DNA from: Eisenibacter elegans DSM 3317
GTDB lineage: Bacteria > Bacteroidota > Bacteroidia > Cytophagales > Microscillaceae
Assembly: GCF_000430505.1 (NCBI RefSeq)
Contig: NZ_AUMD01000012.1
Span: 186,001 to 250,000, forward strand
Direction: 5' to 3'
Length of the DNA: 64,000 bases
The position numbers and the translations under genes are program-made. Below the pieces are notes generated by a model. It was not told the origin of the DNA and did not search any database. It saw nothing but the letters and a program-made list of their open reading frames with translations. Of the stretch, positions 27,791 to 36,792 are shown piece by piece (position 1 is the first letter of the stretch; each line of letters starts with the position of its first letter).

Positions 27791-28920
27791 ATGAGGATTA
27801 TCAACTTTCAATTTGAGGATAAATCACTAGAGTGGCGGTTGGAACCCTTGACTTTCAACAAACTCACCCTCTTGGTAGGCGCATCAGGGGTCGGTAAAAC
27901 GCAAATTTTACGCGCCTTGATGACCTTGAAGCAAATCGCAGAGGGAGATGCTGTGAATGGTATAACCTGGCGGCTGGAGTTTGAAACCCTAACACAACAA
28001 CAATATATTTGGGAGGGTGCATTTGAGAATAAACAAAGCTCAACCTTTAGTGAGTTTGAAGACGATAAAGTGTCTGATAAACATAAGTATACGATTATCA
28101 CAGAGCGGCTAGTGCTCAATGGAGTGGATATTGTGAGGCGAGATATTGATAGTACCTCTTTTAGAGGGCAGCAAATCGCCTTCAAATTACCTAAAAATAA
28201 GAGTGTTTTGTATTTGCTAAAAGAAGAAGATGAGATTCGGGGTGCGCAAAAAATTATTTTGAAGTTACACTTTAGCAATCAGCTCGGGTTTGCTGAAGAT
28301 GCCGGCATGTATGTGAATAATCAAGAGGTTCTCACAAAAATTATCGCTTCACACAACACACTTGATAAAATTATCAGCTCAAAATTTAAAACTTCAATCA
28401 AGCTATTATTGGCCTCTAAAGCACCCAAAGACACTATCTTTCAGCGTATCAAAGATTGCTTTATCAGTATATTCCCCACAGTAGTCGATCTGAGGGTAGA
28501 AATGATGAAAAGCTTCTTTTCCATAGCTATCAAAGAAAGCGGTGTGGATAAATGGATAGCGTTGCCCCGAATGTCTTGGGGAATGGTCAAAACACTCAAA
28601 CAATTGAGCGAGCTTTACTTATGTGAAGAAGGTACGGTGTTCTTGGTTGACGGATTTGAAGATAGTCTTGGGGTCAACTGTATCGATGAAATCACCAGAG
28701 ACATCCTTATTTCTCAACGTAGCTTACAGTTTGTTTTAACAAGTCATCACCCCCCTATATCATGGATGCCATTGGCTATCAGAATTGGAAGCTTATCACA
28801 CGAAATGCGGGTGTAATCAAGTCACATAGCCTCGAAAAATTTAATATTGGCAAGTCCAAACATAGTGCATTTATGCAGCTAGTACAGCTAGAAGAGTACC
28901 AAACAGGACGAGAGCGATGA
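27791..28920 (+). pseudogene. Frameshifted AAA-type ATPase of a defence-like two-gene module
   Basis: Begins at 27791 (MRIINFQFED) and carries Walker A GASGVGKT at residues 30-37, in the LTLLVGASGVGKTQIL form of small SMC/OLD-like ATPases. The late part reads VFLVDGFEDSLGVNCID, where relatives have DEFENSLG. The catalytic Glu is therefore Gly here. After TSHH the frame breaks in a C6 run at 28750-28755 and stops at 28816. The other frame continues at once with PYIMDAIGYQNWKLITR to KSKHSAFMQLVQLEEYQ and ends at 28918-28920, as expected for the intact family C-terminus. Two extra Cs explain it best. The last bases overlap the next gene. Confidence 0.75.
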
Positions 28921-29383
28921 ATATTTACTTTTTGGTAGAAGGCAAACGTACAGAGGTGAAGGTATATCCCAAGTGGTTGTCTTTGTGGATACCTGAACTC
29001 AAAAAGTAAAATATTTTGAGGAAGTAACGCAAAATAACTACTATGTCTTTAGCGGCGCAGGGTTTCCGGCAATCCTAGATAAAATAGCACCGGCCATTCT
29101 GCGCAAATTTGTGGCTTATTACAATACCAAGACCTCAGACCCTGAGCTGATGAATAAACTAGATACTTTTGCTGGTTCGGTTGCTGTTTTTCAAGCTAGT
29201 TATTTTGAGGAGCTTTTATTTGAAAAATCTAAAGTTCGATATAGCAAGAGAAATCCGCAGGAGGTAGTAGAAAAGTACTATTTAGACGAACTAAAAGCAC
29301 GAGCAGAACAAACCAATCACCTGCAATCTTTCAAATATTTTCTCGAGTTTTGCAGTAAAGCTAGAGGTAACATTGCCCTATGA
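28917..29383 (+). pseudogene. Broken partner gene of the ATPase (EGxxTE-type, Toprim/RloB-like)
   Basis: The ATG at 28917 overlaps the ATPase stop. The first frame gives MNIYFLVEGKRTEVKVYPKW...ELKK and stops at 29007. Adding one base to the A5 run at 29001-29005 restores a frame (KYFEEVTQNNYYVFSGAGFP...) open to the TGA at 29381. The N-terminal EGKRTE resembles the acidic motif of Toprim-like or RloB-like proteins that pair with such ATPases. From memory of the family, a middle part with the second acidic motif should lie between KIAPAIL and RKFVAYYN. It is absent, which points to an internal deletion of perhaps 80-100 codons. Not functional in this form. Confidence 0.65.
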
Positions 29384-29883
29384 TAACTTCTGAACCCCTA
29401 AAACACAAACTCTTGCGTTGGTTTTGGAATTACATCCCCAATGCCTACAGCCGCAGCGGCGGGCGCATTCGTTATATTGCGGCTGACTACCGGGAGGTGC
29501 GTGTCAGCCTGAGCCTAGGTTGGCGTACCCGCAACTATGTCGGTACTATCTTTGGCGGGAGTATGTTTGCCGCCACAGACCCATTTTATATGTTGATGCT
29601 CCTCAATATCTTGGGTAAAGACTATGTCGTGTGGGACAAGGCCGCCAGCATTCGGTTTCGCAAACCCGGCAAGGGGCGGCTAGAGGCGCGTTTTGTCCTG
29701 ACAGAGGCGCAAATAGAGCAGATAAAATCAGCCGTAGCCCAACACCAAGAGTTTGAGGTAGCCTTGCCCATACAGCTAACCAACAAAGAAGGGCAGGTAT
29801 GTGCCGAAATCAGCCGGACGGTCTATATAGCCGACAAGGTATTTTACAAACAAAAACAAGCTGCCCGTGTACGGAGTGTATAG
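29380..29883 (+). CDS. DUF4442 hotdog-fold protein (thioesterase-like)
   Basis: 167 residues. The stretch RTRNYVGTIFGGSMFAATDPFYMLML is the helical core of a hotdog fold in the DUF4442 family. Strand-rich segments VRVSLSLGWRT, AASIRFRKPGKGRLEARFVL and CAEISRTVYIADK surround it. Relatives resemble PaaI-type acyl-CoA thioesterases but their substrate is not known. It starts by an ATGA overlap with the end of the broken gene upstream and is 6 bases before the membrane-protein gene. Confidence 0.8.
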   Translation: MITSEPLKHKLLRWFWNYIPNAYSRSGGRIRYIAADYREVRVSLSLGWRTRNYVGTIFGGSMFAATDPFYMLMLLNILGKDYVVWDKAASIRFRKPGKGRLEARFVLTEAQIEQIKSAVAQHQEFEVALPIQLTNKEGQVCAEISRTVYIADKVFYKQKQAARVRSV

Positions 29884-29889
29884 CCGCCT

Positions 29890-31212
29890 ATGATGGATTT
29901 GAAAGACCTCGTACTCACGCCGCTATTTCTGCTTTTTTTGGTGGTTGTATTACAAGCTTGGCGCAACAGCATCCGACAGCCGCTGTATCGGAAACAGTTT
30001 CTGCCCGCAGTGCGCCTGCGCTTACTTGGTGCTGTGGCGTTGGGGCTTATCTATCAGTTTTATTATGGCGGCGGCGATACGTTTGTATTTTTCCGAGATA
30101 GCTACCACATCTGGGACGCTCTTTTTGACTCGCCTTTCAAGTGGCTGGGCTTGATTACGGTGCCGGCCAATACGTATGACCCCAATCTTTATGACTATAC
30201 CCGGCGGATTTACCATTTTGTAGACCCGCCCACTTATCATGTCATCAGGGTATCAGGGTTTTTGAGTGCCTTTAGCTTTCATACCTACAGTATCAACGCC
30301 TTATGTTTTGGCTTGATGGGCTTCAGTGGTTCGTGGGCGCTTTACAAAGCCTTTATGACGATGTATCCACACCTGCCGCGTCTGATGGCCATTTCGGCTC
30401 TTTTTGTGCCCTCGGTTGTGTTTTGGGGCTCGGGTTTGATGAAAGACACCATCACTTTTGCGGCTACAGGCTGGCTTTTTTATGGTTTTTACTTTGGAGT
30501 GGTTTTGCGAAGGCAAATATTGTTCAATATCGGGCTGATTCTGCTGAGTATTTTGATTATCCAAGCCATCAAAATCTATATCCTCATTGCATTTATGCCC
30601 GGGGCTATTTTTTGGATATTTTTACAATACCGCGCCCGTATTCGCAACTATGCGCTGCGGGCCGTGCTCTTGCCCTTTGTCATCGTTATTTCTGTTCCCC
30701 TGAGTTTGGCTGTAGTCGACCGACTGACGGCCAACAACAGCCGCTATCAGCTCGATAATATCGCCGCTACGGCCAAAGAATCGGCAGAGTGGCTGGAATA
30801 TGTGGCCAGCTCACAGGGAGGCTCTGTATATACCCTAGGGCCTATGGATGGCACATTGAGTGGCACTGTGCGGTTGTTACCACAGGCCATCATCATTGCT
30901 TTTTTCAGGCCTTTTTTGTGGGAAGTACGCAATCCTTTGATGCTGCTTTCGGCCTTAGAGTCGGCCTTGGTAAGTTGGTTGTTTTTGCAGATTTTATTTT
31001 CGGGCAAGCTTAGTAGGTTGCCAAGTTTGATGCTCCAACAACCATTTTTGATACTCTGTTTGGGTTTTTCGATTGTGTTGGGCTTTGCCACTGCTACAGG
31101 CAGCAGTAATTTTGGCACCTTGGTACGTTACAAAATCCCCTTTATGCCCTTTTTGGCGGCCTATCTCTATATTGTGCGTTATGAGCTGACGAGCCGCACG
31201 AAGTTGTATTGA
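29890..31212 (+). CDS. Polytopic membrane protein, possible glycan polymerase
   Basis: 440 residues with about ten membrane helices. Examples are LVLTPLFLLFLVVVLQ, LLGAVALGLIYQFYYGG, SFHTYSINALCFGLMG, LPRLMAISALFVPSVVFWGSGLMKD and VLLPFVIVISVPLSLAVV. The pattern of FxPSVVFWGSGLMKDT after a helix, with a large loop later (ANNSRYQLDNIAATAKESAEWLE), recalls Bacteroidota O-antigen or polysaccharide polymerase-like proteins. No motif proves this. The 3' end overlaps the convergent glycosyltransferase gene by 34 bases, which gives the glycan link some support. Confidence 0.65.
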   Translation: MMDLKDLVLTPLFLLFLVVVLQAWRNSIRQPLYRKQFLPAVRLRLLGAVALGLIYQFYYGGGDTFVFFRDSYHIWDALFDSPFKWLGLITVPANTYDPNLYDYTRRIYHFVDPPTYHVIRVSGFLSAFSFHTYSINALCFGLMGFSGSWALYKAFMTMYPHLPRLMAISALFVPSVVFWGSGLMKDTITFAATGWLFYGFYFGVVLRRQILFNIGLILLSILIIQAIKIYILIAFMPGAIFWIFLQYRARIRNYALRAVLLPFVIVISVPLSLAVVDRLTANNSRYQLDNIAATAKESAEWLEYVASSQGGSVYTLGPMDGTLSGTVRLLPQAIIIAFFRPFLWEVRNPLMLLSALESALVSWLFLQILFSGKLSRLPSLMLQQPFLILCLGFSIVLGFATATGSSNFGTLVRYKIPFMPFLAAYLYIVRYELTSRTKLY

Positions 31213-32264
31213 TTGCTTTCTACAGAGTAGCGGTCTACGACGGTTTGGCGGCCTGCCTGCCCGAGCCGTGTGCGCAAGTCTTGCTGCTGCAAGAGCTTTT
31301 GTAGGGCTTCGCGCCACTCGCTATCGTGTTGGCATAAGTAGCCATTTTGTTCGTGGGTAATAATTTGCTTATTGACCCCTACCGGAGAGGCCACGGCTAC
31401 GATGCCCAACGCCATATACTGCAAGGCTTTGAAGCCACATTTTCCCAAAGCCCAAGAATCCTCCGTCAGGGGCATCAGCCCTATGTGGAAACGGAGTAAA
31501 TCGGCTATTTCACTGTTTTTTTGCCAAGGCACGAAGCGGAGGTAGGGAGCTTGCCAATCAGGTGGGCGGTCAGCGATGACTACCAGCTCAAAAGCGCAGC
31601 CCTCGCGGTGGAGTTGGTCGAGCACGGGGCGCAAGGCGGTTAGGTAAGGCAGGGTAGAGTGTGTGCCCGTCCAGCCGAGGCGTACGATGTCAGTCGTTTG
31701 GTCTTGTACTTGGTTGTGCCAATGTTGGGTATCAAGTGTAGTAGGATTGAGAATTACTTGGGGGTTGAATTGGCGGGCATAATCCGCCAAATAATCGTTT
31801 CCGGCGCTGATGCGTGTGGCCCATTGGCAGATGAGGGCTGTTTTTTGGTGAAATTTGAACCACCGCGCCAGCGCGTTGCTCTGGGTAGTGTTGGGCAGCC
31901 AAATGGCATCATCAAAATCAAAGATAATGGGCTTTCGGGCAATGTAACGCGTGTAGGCTTCAAACCAAGGCGGCCCTATGGGCGTAGCTTCGCGATGGAT
32001 GAATACCCTATCGGCACGGTGTACGGCTCGGAGCAGCCACAAACGCCGCAGGAAACCTTTCGCCAAGCCGGAGAGTTTTAAGAACAGATGTCCGGGCTGA
32101 TAGAGGATGCGCCAAGTAGCCTCATCCCAAAAAGCAGCCAGCTGATAATCAATCCCTTGTGAGGTAAGGAGTGCCAGATACTGCTCAAACCGGAAACGCT
32201 GCGAAGCCGCAGTGCTATGGGGATAAGGAAACACAAATAACACTCTCAGAGGGCGAGCCTTCAT
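31179..32264 (-). CDS. Glycosyltransferase of the GT4 type
   Basis: 361 residues from the ATG at 32264 ([15 protein letters not shown]). The N-terminal Rossmann domain, the central [12 protein letters not shown], and the C-terminal domain with [52 protein letters not shown] are GT-B features. The E/GKCGFKxLQYMALGxPVVAS-like stretch is the nucleotide-sugar binding site. It transfers a sugar from an activated donor to a cell-surface glycan. The frame extends 11 codons upstream with no family support. Confidence 0.85.
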   Translation of the reverse strand: [361 protein letters not shown]

Positions 32265-32315
32265 AGCGATATAAAAAATCTGCCGCAGCGGCGGCAATCA
32301 TCAAACAACAAAGGT

Positions 32316-32918
32316 ATGAACTTTCTTGCGCATATTTTTTTGTCAGGCACAGCCTCCGAACAGTTGCTGATAGGCAATTTTATCGGTGATTTTGTACGTG
32401 GCAAACAACTCCAAACTTATAGCCCCGAAGTACAGGCCGGTGTCAGGCTACACCGTGCCATAGACAGCTACACCGACCATCACCCTTTGGTCAAGCAAAG
32501 CGCACAGCGGCTCAAGGCCGATTATGGCAAATACGCGCCGGTGATTGTAGATGTATACTACGATCATTTTTTGGCGACTCATTGGCACCAATACCATCCG
32601 CAGCAGTCCTTGGCACAGTTTGCCCAGAGCCGGTATGCTATTTTCCAAAAACATCAAGCCTTGCTGCCGGAGCGGGTACAGTACCTGTTGCCGTATATGA
32701 TTAGCCAAGACTGGTTGCTCAATTATCAACAGCTCAGCGCTATCGATCGGGCGCTTTGCCGCCTAGCCGAGCGGGCTACATTCGACTCAGGCTTGGAGCG
32801 GGCTATTCATAACCTAGAGGCTGAGTATAGCGCTTTTGAGCAAGATTTTTTGACCTTTTTCCCTGATGTACAGTGCTTTGTGTCGGAACAGATAGCCCTT
32901 AGAGCAGTTGTGCAATAA
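32316..32918 (+). CDS. Acyl carrier protein phosphodiesterase (AcpH family)
   Basis: 200 residues. MNFLAHIFLSG, LLIGNFIGDFVRG, and LHRAIDSYTDHHPLV are the conserved N-terminal segments of the DUF479/AcpH family, with metal-binding candidates His46, Asp50 and Asp54-His55. The enzyme removes the phosphopantetheine group from ACP. Activity is shown for the E. coli member; here it is inferred from family. The last 20 bases overlap the end of the convergent moxR gene. Confidence 0.85.
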   Translation: MNFLAHIFLSGTASEQLLIGNFIGDFVRGKQLQTYSPEVQAGVRLHRAIDSYTDHHPLVKQSAQRLKADYGKYAPVIVDVYYDHFLATHWHQYHPQQSLAQFAQSRYAIFQKHQALLPERVQYLLPYMISQDWLLNYQQLSAIDRALCRLAERATFDSGLERAIHNLEAEYSAFEQDFLTFFPDVQCFVSEQIALRAVVQ

Positions 32919-33867
32919 TCTGATCGATGCTGATGCCTTCGGCTTCGGCCTTGAAGTTGCGCACAATACGGTGGCGCAAAATAGGCGCAGCCACAGCTTG
33001 TACATCTTCAATATCGGGAGAATATTTTTTGGCCAACAAGGCGTGGCATTTGGCCGCCAAAATCAGCGCTTGCGAAGCTCTAGGGCCTGCACCCCATTCG
33101 AGGTATTGGTTGGCTAGGGGTGCCCCTTGGGGGGCATTGGGGCGGGTGTGGTGTACGAGACGGACAGCATACTCTATCACATTGTCGCTTACGGGTACGC
33201 GGCGTACCAAGGATTGGTAGGCCTGAATCTCTGCCGCGCTGATGACGGCCTCCACCTTGGGCTTGTGGTCGCTAGTGGTATTTTTGACAATCGCCACCTC
33301 TTCTTGGTAGCTCGGATAGTCCAACACGATATTGAACATAAACCGGTCTTGTTGCGCCTCGGGGAGCGGGTAGGTACCCTCTTGCTCGATGGGGTTTTGG
33401 GTAGCCAACACAAAAAACGGCAAAGGCAGGCCGTGGCGTGTGCCTGATACCGTTACGGCATACTCTTGCATTGCTTCGAGCAAGGCCGATTGGGTTTTGG
33501 GAGGAGTACGGTTGATTTCGTCAGCAAGGATGATATTGGCAAATACAGGGCCTTTGACAAACTGAAAGTTGCGTTCTTTGTCTAGGGTTTCAGCGCCTAC
33601 AATATCGGAGGGCATCAGGTCGGGAGTGAATTGTATTCGGTTGAAATCCAGCCTCATACACGAGGCGATGGTCTGGATGAGCAAGGTCTTGGCCAAGCCC
33701 GGCACACCTACCAAGAGGCAGTGCCCTTGGCAAAACATAGCCGTCAGCAGCAGGTGTACGACCTCGTCTTGCCCAACGATTACTTTTCCGATTTCTTGTT
33801 TGAGTTGGCCATAGGCTCGGTAGAGCGCATCGGCGGCTTCTACATCTGAGTTGAATTTTTCGCTCAT
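32899..33867 (-). CDS. MoxR-family AAA+ ATPase
   Basis: 322 residues from the ATG at 33867 (MSEKFNSDVEAADAL). Walker A GVPGLAKT at 54-61, Walker B NIILADEINRTPPKTQSALLEAMQE and sensor FVLATQNPIEQEGTYPLPEAQQDRFMF are complete. MoxR proteins act as chaperones with VWA-domain partners; no VWA or DUF58 gene follows here. The open frame continues 42 codons upstream and encodes a hydrophobic helix (IIGFFLLGLVFTTLP), so a membrane-anchored longer form cannot be excluded, but the shorter start fits the family. Confidence 0.88.
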   Translation of the reverse strand: MSEKFNSDVEAADALYRAYGQLKQEIGKVIVGQDEVVHLLLTAMFCQGHCLLVGVPGLAKTLLIQTIASCMRLDFNRIQFTPDLMPSDIVGAETLDKERNFQFVKGPVFANIILADEINRTPPKTQSALLEAMQEYAVTVSGTRHGLPLPFFVLATQNPIEQEGTYPLPEAQQDRFMFNIVLDYPSYQEEVAIVKNTTSDHKPKVEAVISAAEIQAYQSLVRRVPVSDNVIEYAVRLVHHTRPNAPQGAPLANQYLEWGAGPRASQALILAAKCHALLAKKYSPDIEDVQAVAAPILRHRIVRNFKAEAEGISIDQIIAQLL

Positions 33868-33995
33868 GCGTATCTTGGGGGTGGGTAAAGTAGTAAACAC
33901 TAAGCCTAACAAGAAAAAGCCTATGATGGTTGTAACAATGCTTGCCGGCTGAGAACTTGCTCCTTTGAGCGTGTCTAAAATAGGGTATCCCACTG

Positions 33996-34030
33996 AAAAA
34001 ACAAAGTCTCAAGGTGGCTTTCCTTGAGAC
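33996..34030 (-). terminator. Terminator of dxr
   Basis: GTCTCAAGG and CCTTGAGAC form a 9-bp stem with loop TGGCTTT. On the minus strand it is followed by TTTGTTTTTT. It lies 30 bases after the dxr stop. Confidence 0.88.
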
Positions 34031-34059
34031 CTGAGTAATTTTGAGCCTAGGGCAAATAT

Positions 34060-35220
34060 TTATTGCGGTTTGTAGGCCTGTGCCAGCCGTCGAGTTTGTT
34101 CGTCGGTAGCCACATAGTCTTCGTAGCTTGGTTTGGCTACAAAGCTGGCCTTGGCTAGGCAGTCAGCGATGAGGTCAGACATTCCTAGGAAGCTTACTTC
34201 ATCTTTGAGAAAACGGGCTACCGCCACTTCATTGGCCGCGTTGAGAATACAGGGGGCATTACCGCCGCGTTGCATTGCTTCAAAAGCAAGGGCAAGGTTA
34301 CGGAAAGCCTCCGTATCAGGTTTTTCGAAAGTAAGGCTAGGATATAACCCAAAATCAAAGCGAGGGAAGGCCGAAGGGAGGCGGCGAGGGTAGCTGAGCG
34401 CATACTGGATAGGGATTTTCATATCCGGCAGGCCAAGCTGCGCTTTGATAGAGCCATCTTCAAACTGAACCAGCGAGTGTACGATAGACTGCGGGTGTAC
34501 CACTACTTCTATTTGCTCTAGGCGGAGGTCAAAAAGCCATTTGGCTTCAATCACTTCTAGGCCTTTATTCATCATTGAGGCAGAGTCAATAGTGATTTTT
34601 GCCCCCATATCCCAGTTGGGGTGTTTGAGCGCTTGTGCCTTACTGACAGCAGCCAGCTCTTGGCGGGTTTTGCCTCTAAAAGGCCCACCGGAGGCTGTCA
34701 GAATGATTTTTTCGATGGGGTTTTGCCCTTCTCCTGGGAGGCACTGAAAAATCGCCGAATGCTCAGAATCAACGGGGAGCAAAGCTACTTGATGGGCTTG
34801 TGCCAAGGCCGTAACCAGCTCTCCAGCGACCACGAGGGTTTCTTTGTTGGCCAAGGCGATATGTTTGCCTGCACGGATGGCCGCCATTGTAGGGGCTAAT
34901 CCTGCGTACCCTACCAAGGCCGTCAACACAAGGTCTAATTCTGGTAGCTGGACAACCTCTACCAAGGCTTCCATACCCCCATATACTTGGATGGGCAAGT
35001 GTGCCAGCGCATCACGGACAGTGGGGTATAAATCGGTATTGGCAATGACAACAGCCTTGGGTTGGAAGGCCAGCGCTTGAGAAATGAGCAGTGCTGCGTT
35101 GTTTTGGGCTGTCAATACTACCACCTCAAAAGCGTCGGGGTGGGCTTGCACGACTTCGAGCGCCTGAGTTCCGATAGAGCCGGTAGCGCCAAGAATAGCA
35201 ATTTTTTTGGGGCTTTGCAT
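34060..35220 (-). CDS. dxr: 1-deoxy-D-xylulose 5-phosphate reductoisomerase
   Basis: 386 residues from the ATG at 35220 (MQSPKKIAILGATGSIG). It turns DXP into MEP with NADPH, the first committed step of the non-mevalonate isoprenoid pathway. NADPH-binding GATGSIG at 11-17, LANKETLVVAGELV, PVDSEHSAIFQCL, TASGGPFRG, and NWDMGAKITIDSASMMNKGLEVIEAKWLF are the active-site blocks. ispD of the same pathway is at 53.9 kb. A 37-codon membrane-protein gene ends 28 bases upstream. Confidence 0.95.
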   Translation of the reverse strand: MQSPKKIAILGATGSIGTQALEVVQAHPDAFEVVVLTAQNNAALLISQALAFQPKAVVIANTDLYPTVRDALAHLPIQVYGGMEALVEVVQLPELDLVLTALVGYAGLAPTMAAIRAGKHIALANKETLVVAGELVTALAQAHQVALLPVDSEHSAIFQCLPGEGQNPIEKIILTASGGPFRGKTRQELAAVSKAQALKHPNWDMGAKITIDSASMMNKGLEVIEAKWLFDLRLEQIEVVVHPQSIVHSLVQFEDGSIKAQLGLPDMKIPIQYALSYPRRLPSAFPRFDFGLYPSLTFEKPDTEAFRNLALAFEAMQRGGNAPCILNAANEVAVARFLKDEVSFLGMSDLIADCLAKASFVAKPSYEDYVATDEQTRRLAQAYKPQ

Positions 35221-35248
35221 AGGGTAATGATGTAGGCGTAGGGGCGGG

Positions 35249-35362
35249 CTACTGATTGCGTTGGCGGTGTTTGCGGCTGAACTTCCAGTCGAGATAATAC
35301 CCAACTGCCGCAAAAATAACGCTTCCAATCAAAACCAATACAGGAGGTTTCAGCAAAAACAT
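35249..35362 (-). CDS. Very small membrane protein upstream of dxr
   Basis: 37 codons starting MFLLKPPVLVLIGSV. One hydrophobic helix (about residues 8-23) ends in GYYLDWKFSRK and a strongly basic tail (KHRQRNQ). By the positive-inside rule the C-terminus is cytoplasmic. It lies between the dxr start and the zinc-ribbon gene on the same strand, and explains a gap that would otherwise be empty. No family is recognised. The neat helix-plus-basic-tail and the position argue for a real gene, but chance cannot be ruled out. Confidence 0.5.
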   Translation of the reverse strand: MFLLKPPVLVLIGSVIFAAVGYYLDWKFSRKHRQRNQ

Positions 35363-35440
35363 AGGCGTTTTGTGTTTGGAAAAATCGACAATAAACTCTC
35401 AGTAGAACCCACTCCTAGGGCATAATGTTTGGACAAGGGC

Positions 35441-36232
35441 TTACTCCGCCTTACTTGCTTTTTTCTTGGGGGCGGGTTTGGGCTTTTTCTCCTCTTCTAC
35501 CACTACTACGGGGTCATCTACGCCGGCCAGAATACGTCCACAGTGTTCGCAAACGATGATTTTTTTCTGATCACGTACGTCAGCTTGGCGCTGTGGAGGC
35601 ACAATGTTGAAGCAACCGCCGCAGGCATCACGCTGTACCATCACTACGGCTAGGCCGTTGATCGCATTTTCACGAATACGGTTGTAGGAGCGCAGCAGAC
35701 GGTCTTCGATATTTTTGGCGCTTTTTTCTCGGTCTTTGACTAGTTTTTGTTCTTCGCCTTCGCTTTCGGCGATGATGCTGTCGAGCTCTGATTTTTTATT
35801 TTCGAGGTCTTTGTTGCGGTCAGCAAGTGTATCTTGCGTTTGCTTGATGTCAGCCTCCACACCTTTGATTTTCTCTTCTGTGGTGCGAATTTTTTTGTCG
35901 CAGAGGGTGATTTCCAGCTCTTCTGATTCTATTTCCTTGGTGATGGCATCGTACTCACGGTTGTTGCGTACGTTCATCTGCTGGTCTTTATACTTGGTGA
36001 TGAGCTTTTCGGCTTCTTTTCGGCGCTCTCTAAACCCGGTGATTTCGTTACGTAGAGCATCTATTTCAGCATTGAATTTGTCGATACGGGTTTGGTAACC
36101 TGCTATCTCATCTTCGAGGTCTTGCACCTCTTCGGGCAGGTCGCCGCGTATCTTCTTGATTTCATCGAGCTGGGTATCAATAGATTGCAGTTTGAGTAGT
36201 GCGGTCAATTTTTGAGCTACGGTACGTTCCAT
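35441..36232 (-). CDS. Coiled-coil protein with C4 zinc ribbon (zf-RING_7 / CdsZ type)
   Basis: 263 residues. Residues 1 to about 185 are an antiparallel coiled coil (LKLQSIDTQLDEIKKIRGDLPEEVQ, NREYDAITKEIESEELEI). A zinc ribbon follows with two Cys pairs, DACGGCFN and VCEHCGRI, then a flexible Lys/Pro/Glu tail. The NNREYDAITKEI block is the usual marker of this family. Members bind nucleic acid or the ribosome in some species; the role in Bacteroidota is not settled. Single gene on the minus strand. Confidence 0.85.
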   Translation of the reverse strand: MERTVAQKLTALLKLQSIDTQLDEIKKIRGDLPEEVQDLEDEIAGYQTRIDKFNAEIDALRNEITGFRERRKEAEKLITKYKDQQMNVRNNREYDAITKEIESEELEITLCDKKIRTTEEKIKGVEADIKQTQDTLADRNKDLENKKSELDSIIAESEGEEQKLVKDREKSAKNIEDRLLRSYNRIRENAINGLAVVMVQRDACGGCFNIVPPQRQADVRDQKKIIVCEHCGRILAGVDDPVVVVEEEKKPKPAPKKKASKAE

Positions 36233-36340
36233 GGGCTATTTTATCGAAAGTCAGTGGTAGGAGCTAAAATACTATAAACGGGACAAAGGTCGACAATTTT
36301 ATTGAAAAAATCTATGTTTAGGGATAGATTCTTACGCTGG

Positions 36341-36754
36341 TTAGTCTTTGCGACGTAGTTGGAAAGCGCCTTGGCATCGGGCGCAGAGCTGCCCTTGGGC
36401 ATCATAGATTTCACCATCTACAAAAACAACGCGTTTTCCTTTTTTGATTACTTGCGCCTTGCCGAGTACTTCGTCGGTGGCTTGCAACATACTGATATAC
36501 TGTACGTTGAGGGAGGTGGTTACTTGTCCAATCACGCCTTCGTCCCATACTGATACGACGGCAGCGCCCAGCAGGCCATCAAAAAGGTAGGCCATAATGC
36601 CGCCATTGATGGCCTGTGTACCCCCGCCACCTCGGTGATGATCTTGAACCTGGAGGGCAATTGTTGCACGGCCTTCGTGGGCTTCTATGATGCGCAATCC
36701 GGCCCATTTATAAAAAGGATACTCATTCCAGCGGGCTAAAACTTGTTCGTTCAT
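36341..36754 (-). CDS. PaaI-type hotdog thioesterase
   Basis: 137 residues from the ATG at 36754 (MNEQVLARWNEYPFYKW). The segment GGTQAINGGIMAYLFDGLLGAAVV is the hotdog helix with the HGG-like turn shown as INGG, and TTSLNVQYISML with KGKRVVFVDGEIYD are the strands beneath it. Family members hydrolyse acyl-CoA thioesters. The usual catalytic Asp/Glu of the helix is represented by D in AYLFDGL. A weaker upstream ATG in the same frame (36793) is unlikely. Confidence 0.8.
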   Translation of the reverse strand: MNEQVLARWNEYPFYKWAGLRIIEAHEGRATIALQVQDHHRGGGGTQAINGGIMAYLFDGLLGAAVVSVWDEGVIGQVTTSLNVQYISMLQATDEVLGKAQVIKKGKRVVFVDGEIYDAQGQLCARCQGAFQLRRKD

Positions 36755-36792
36755 AGGATGTTTAATTTGGGTATGGGTAAATAGGAAAAGCA

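Noticed and set aside
33868-33993. N-terminal membrane extension of the MoxR ATPase
   Set aside because: The family starts near MSEKF; the extension may be chance, although its hydrophobic helix keeps it in mind.
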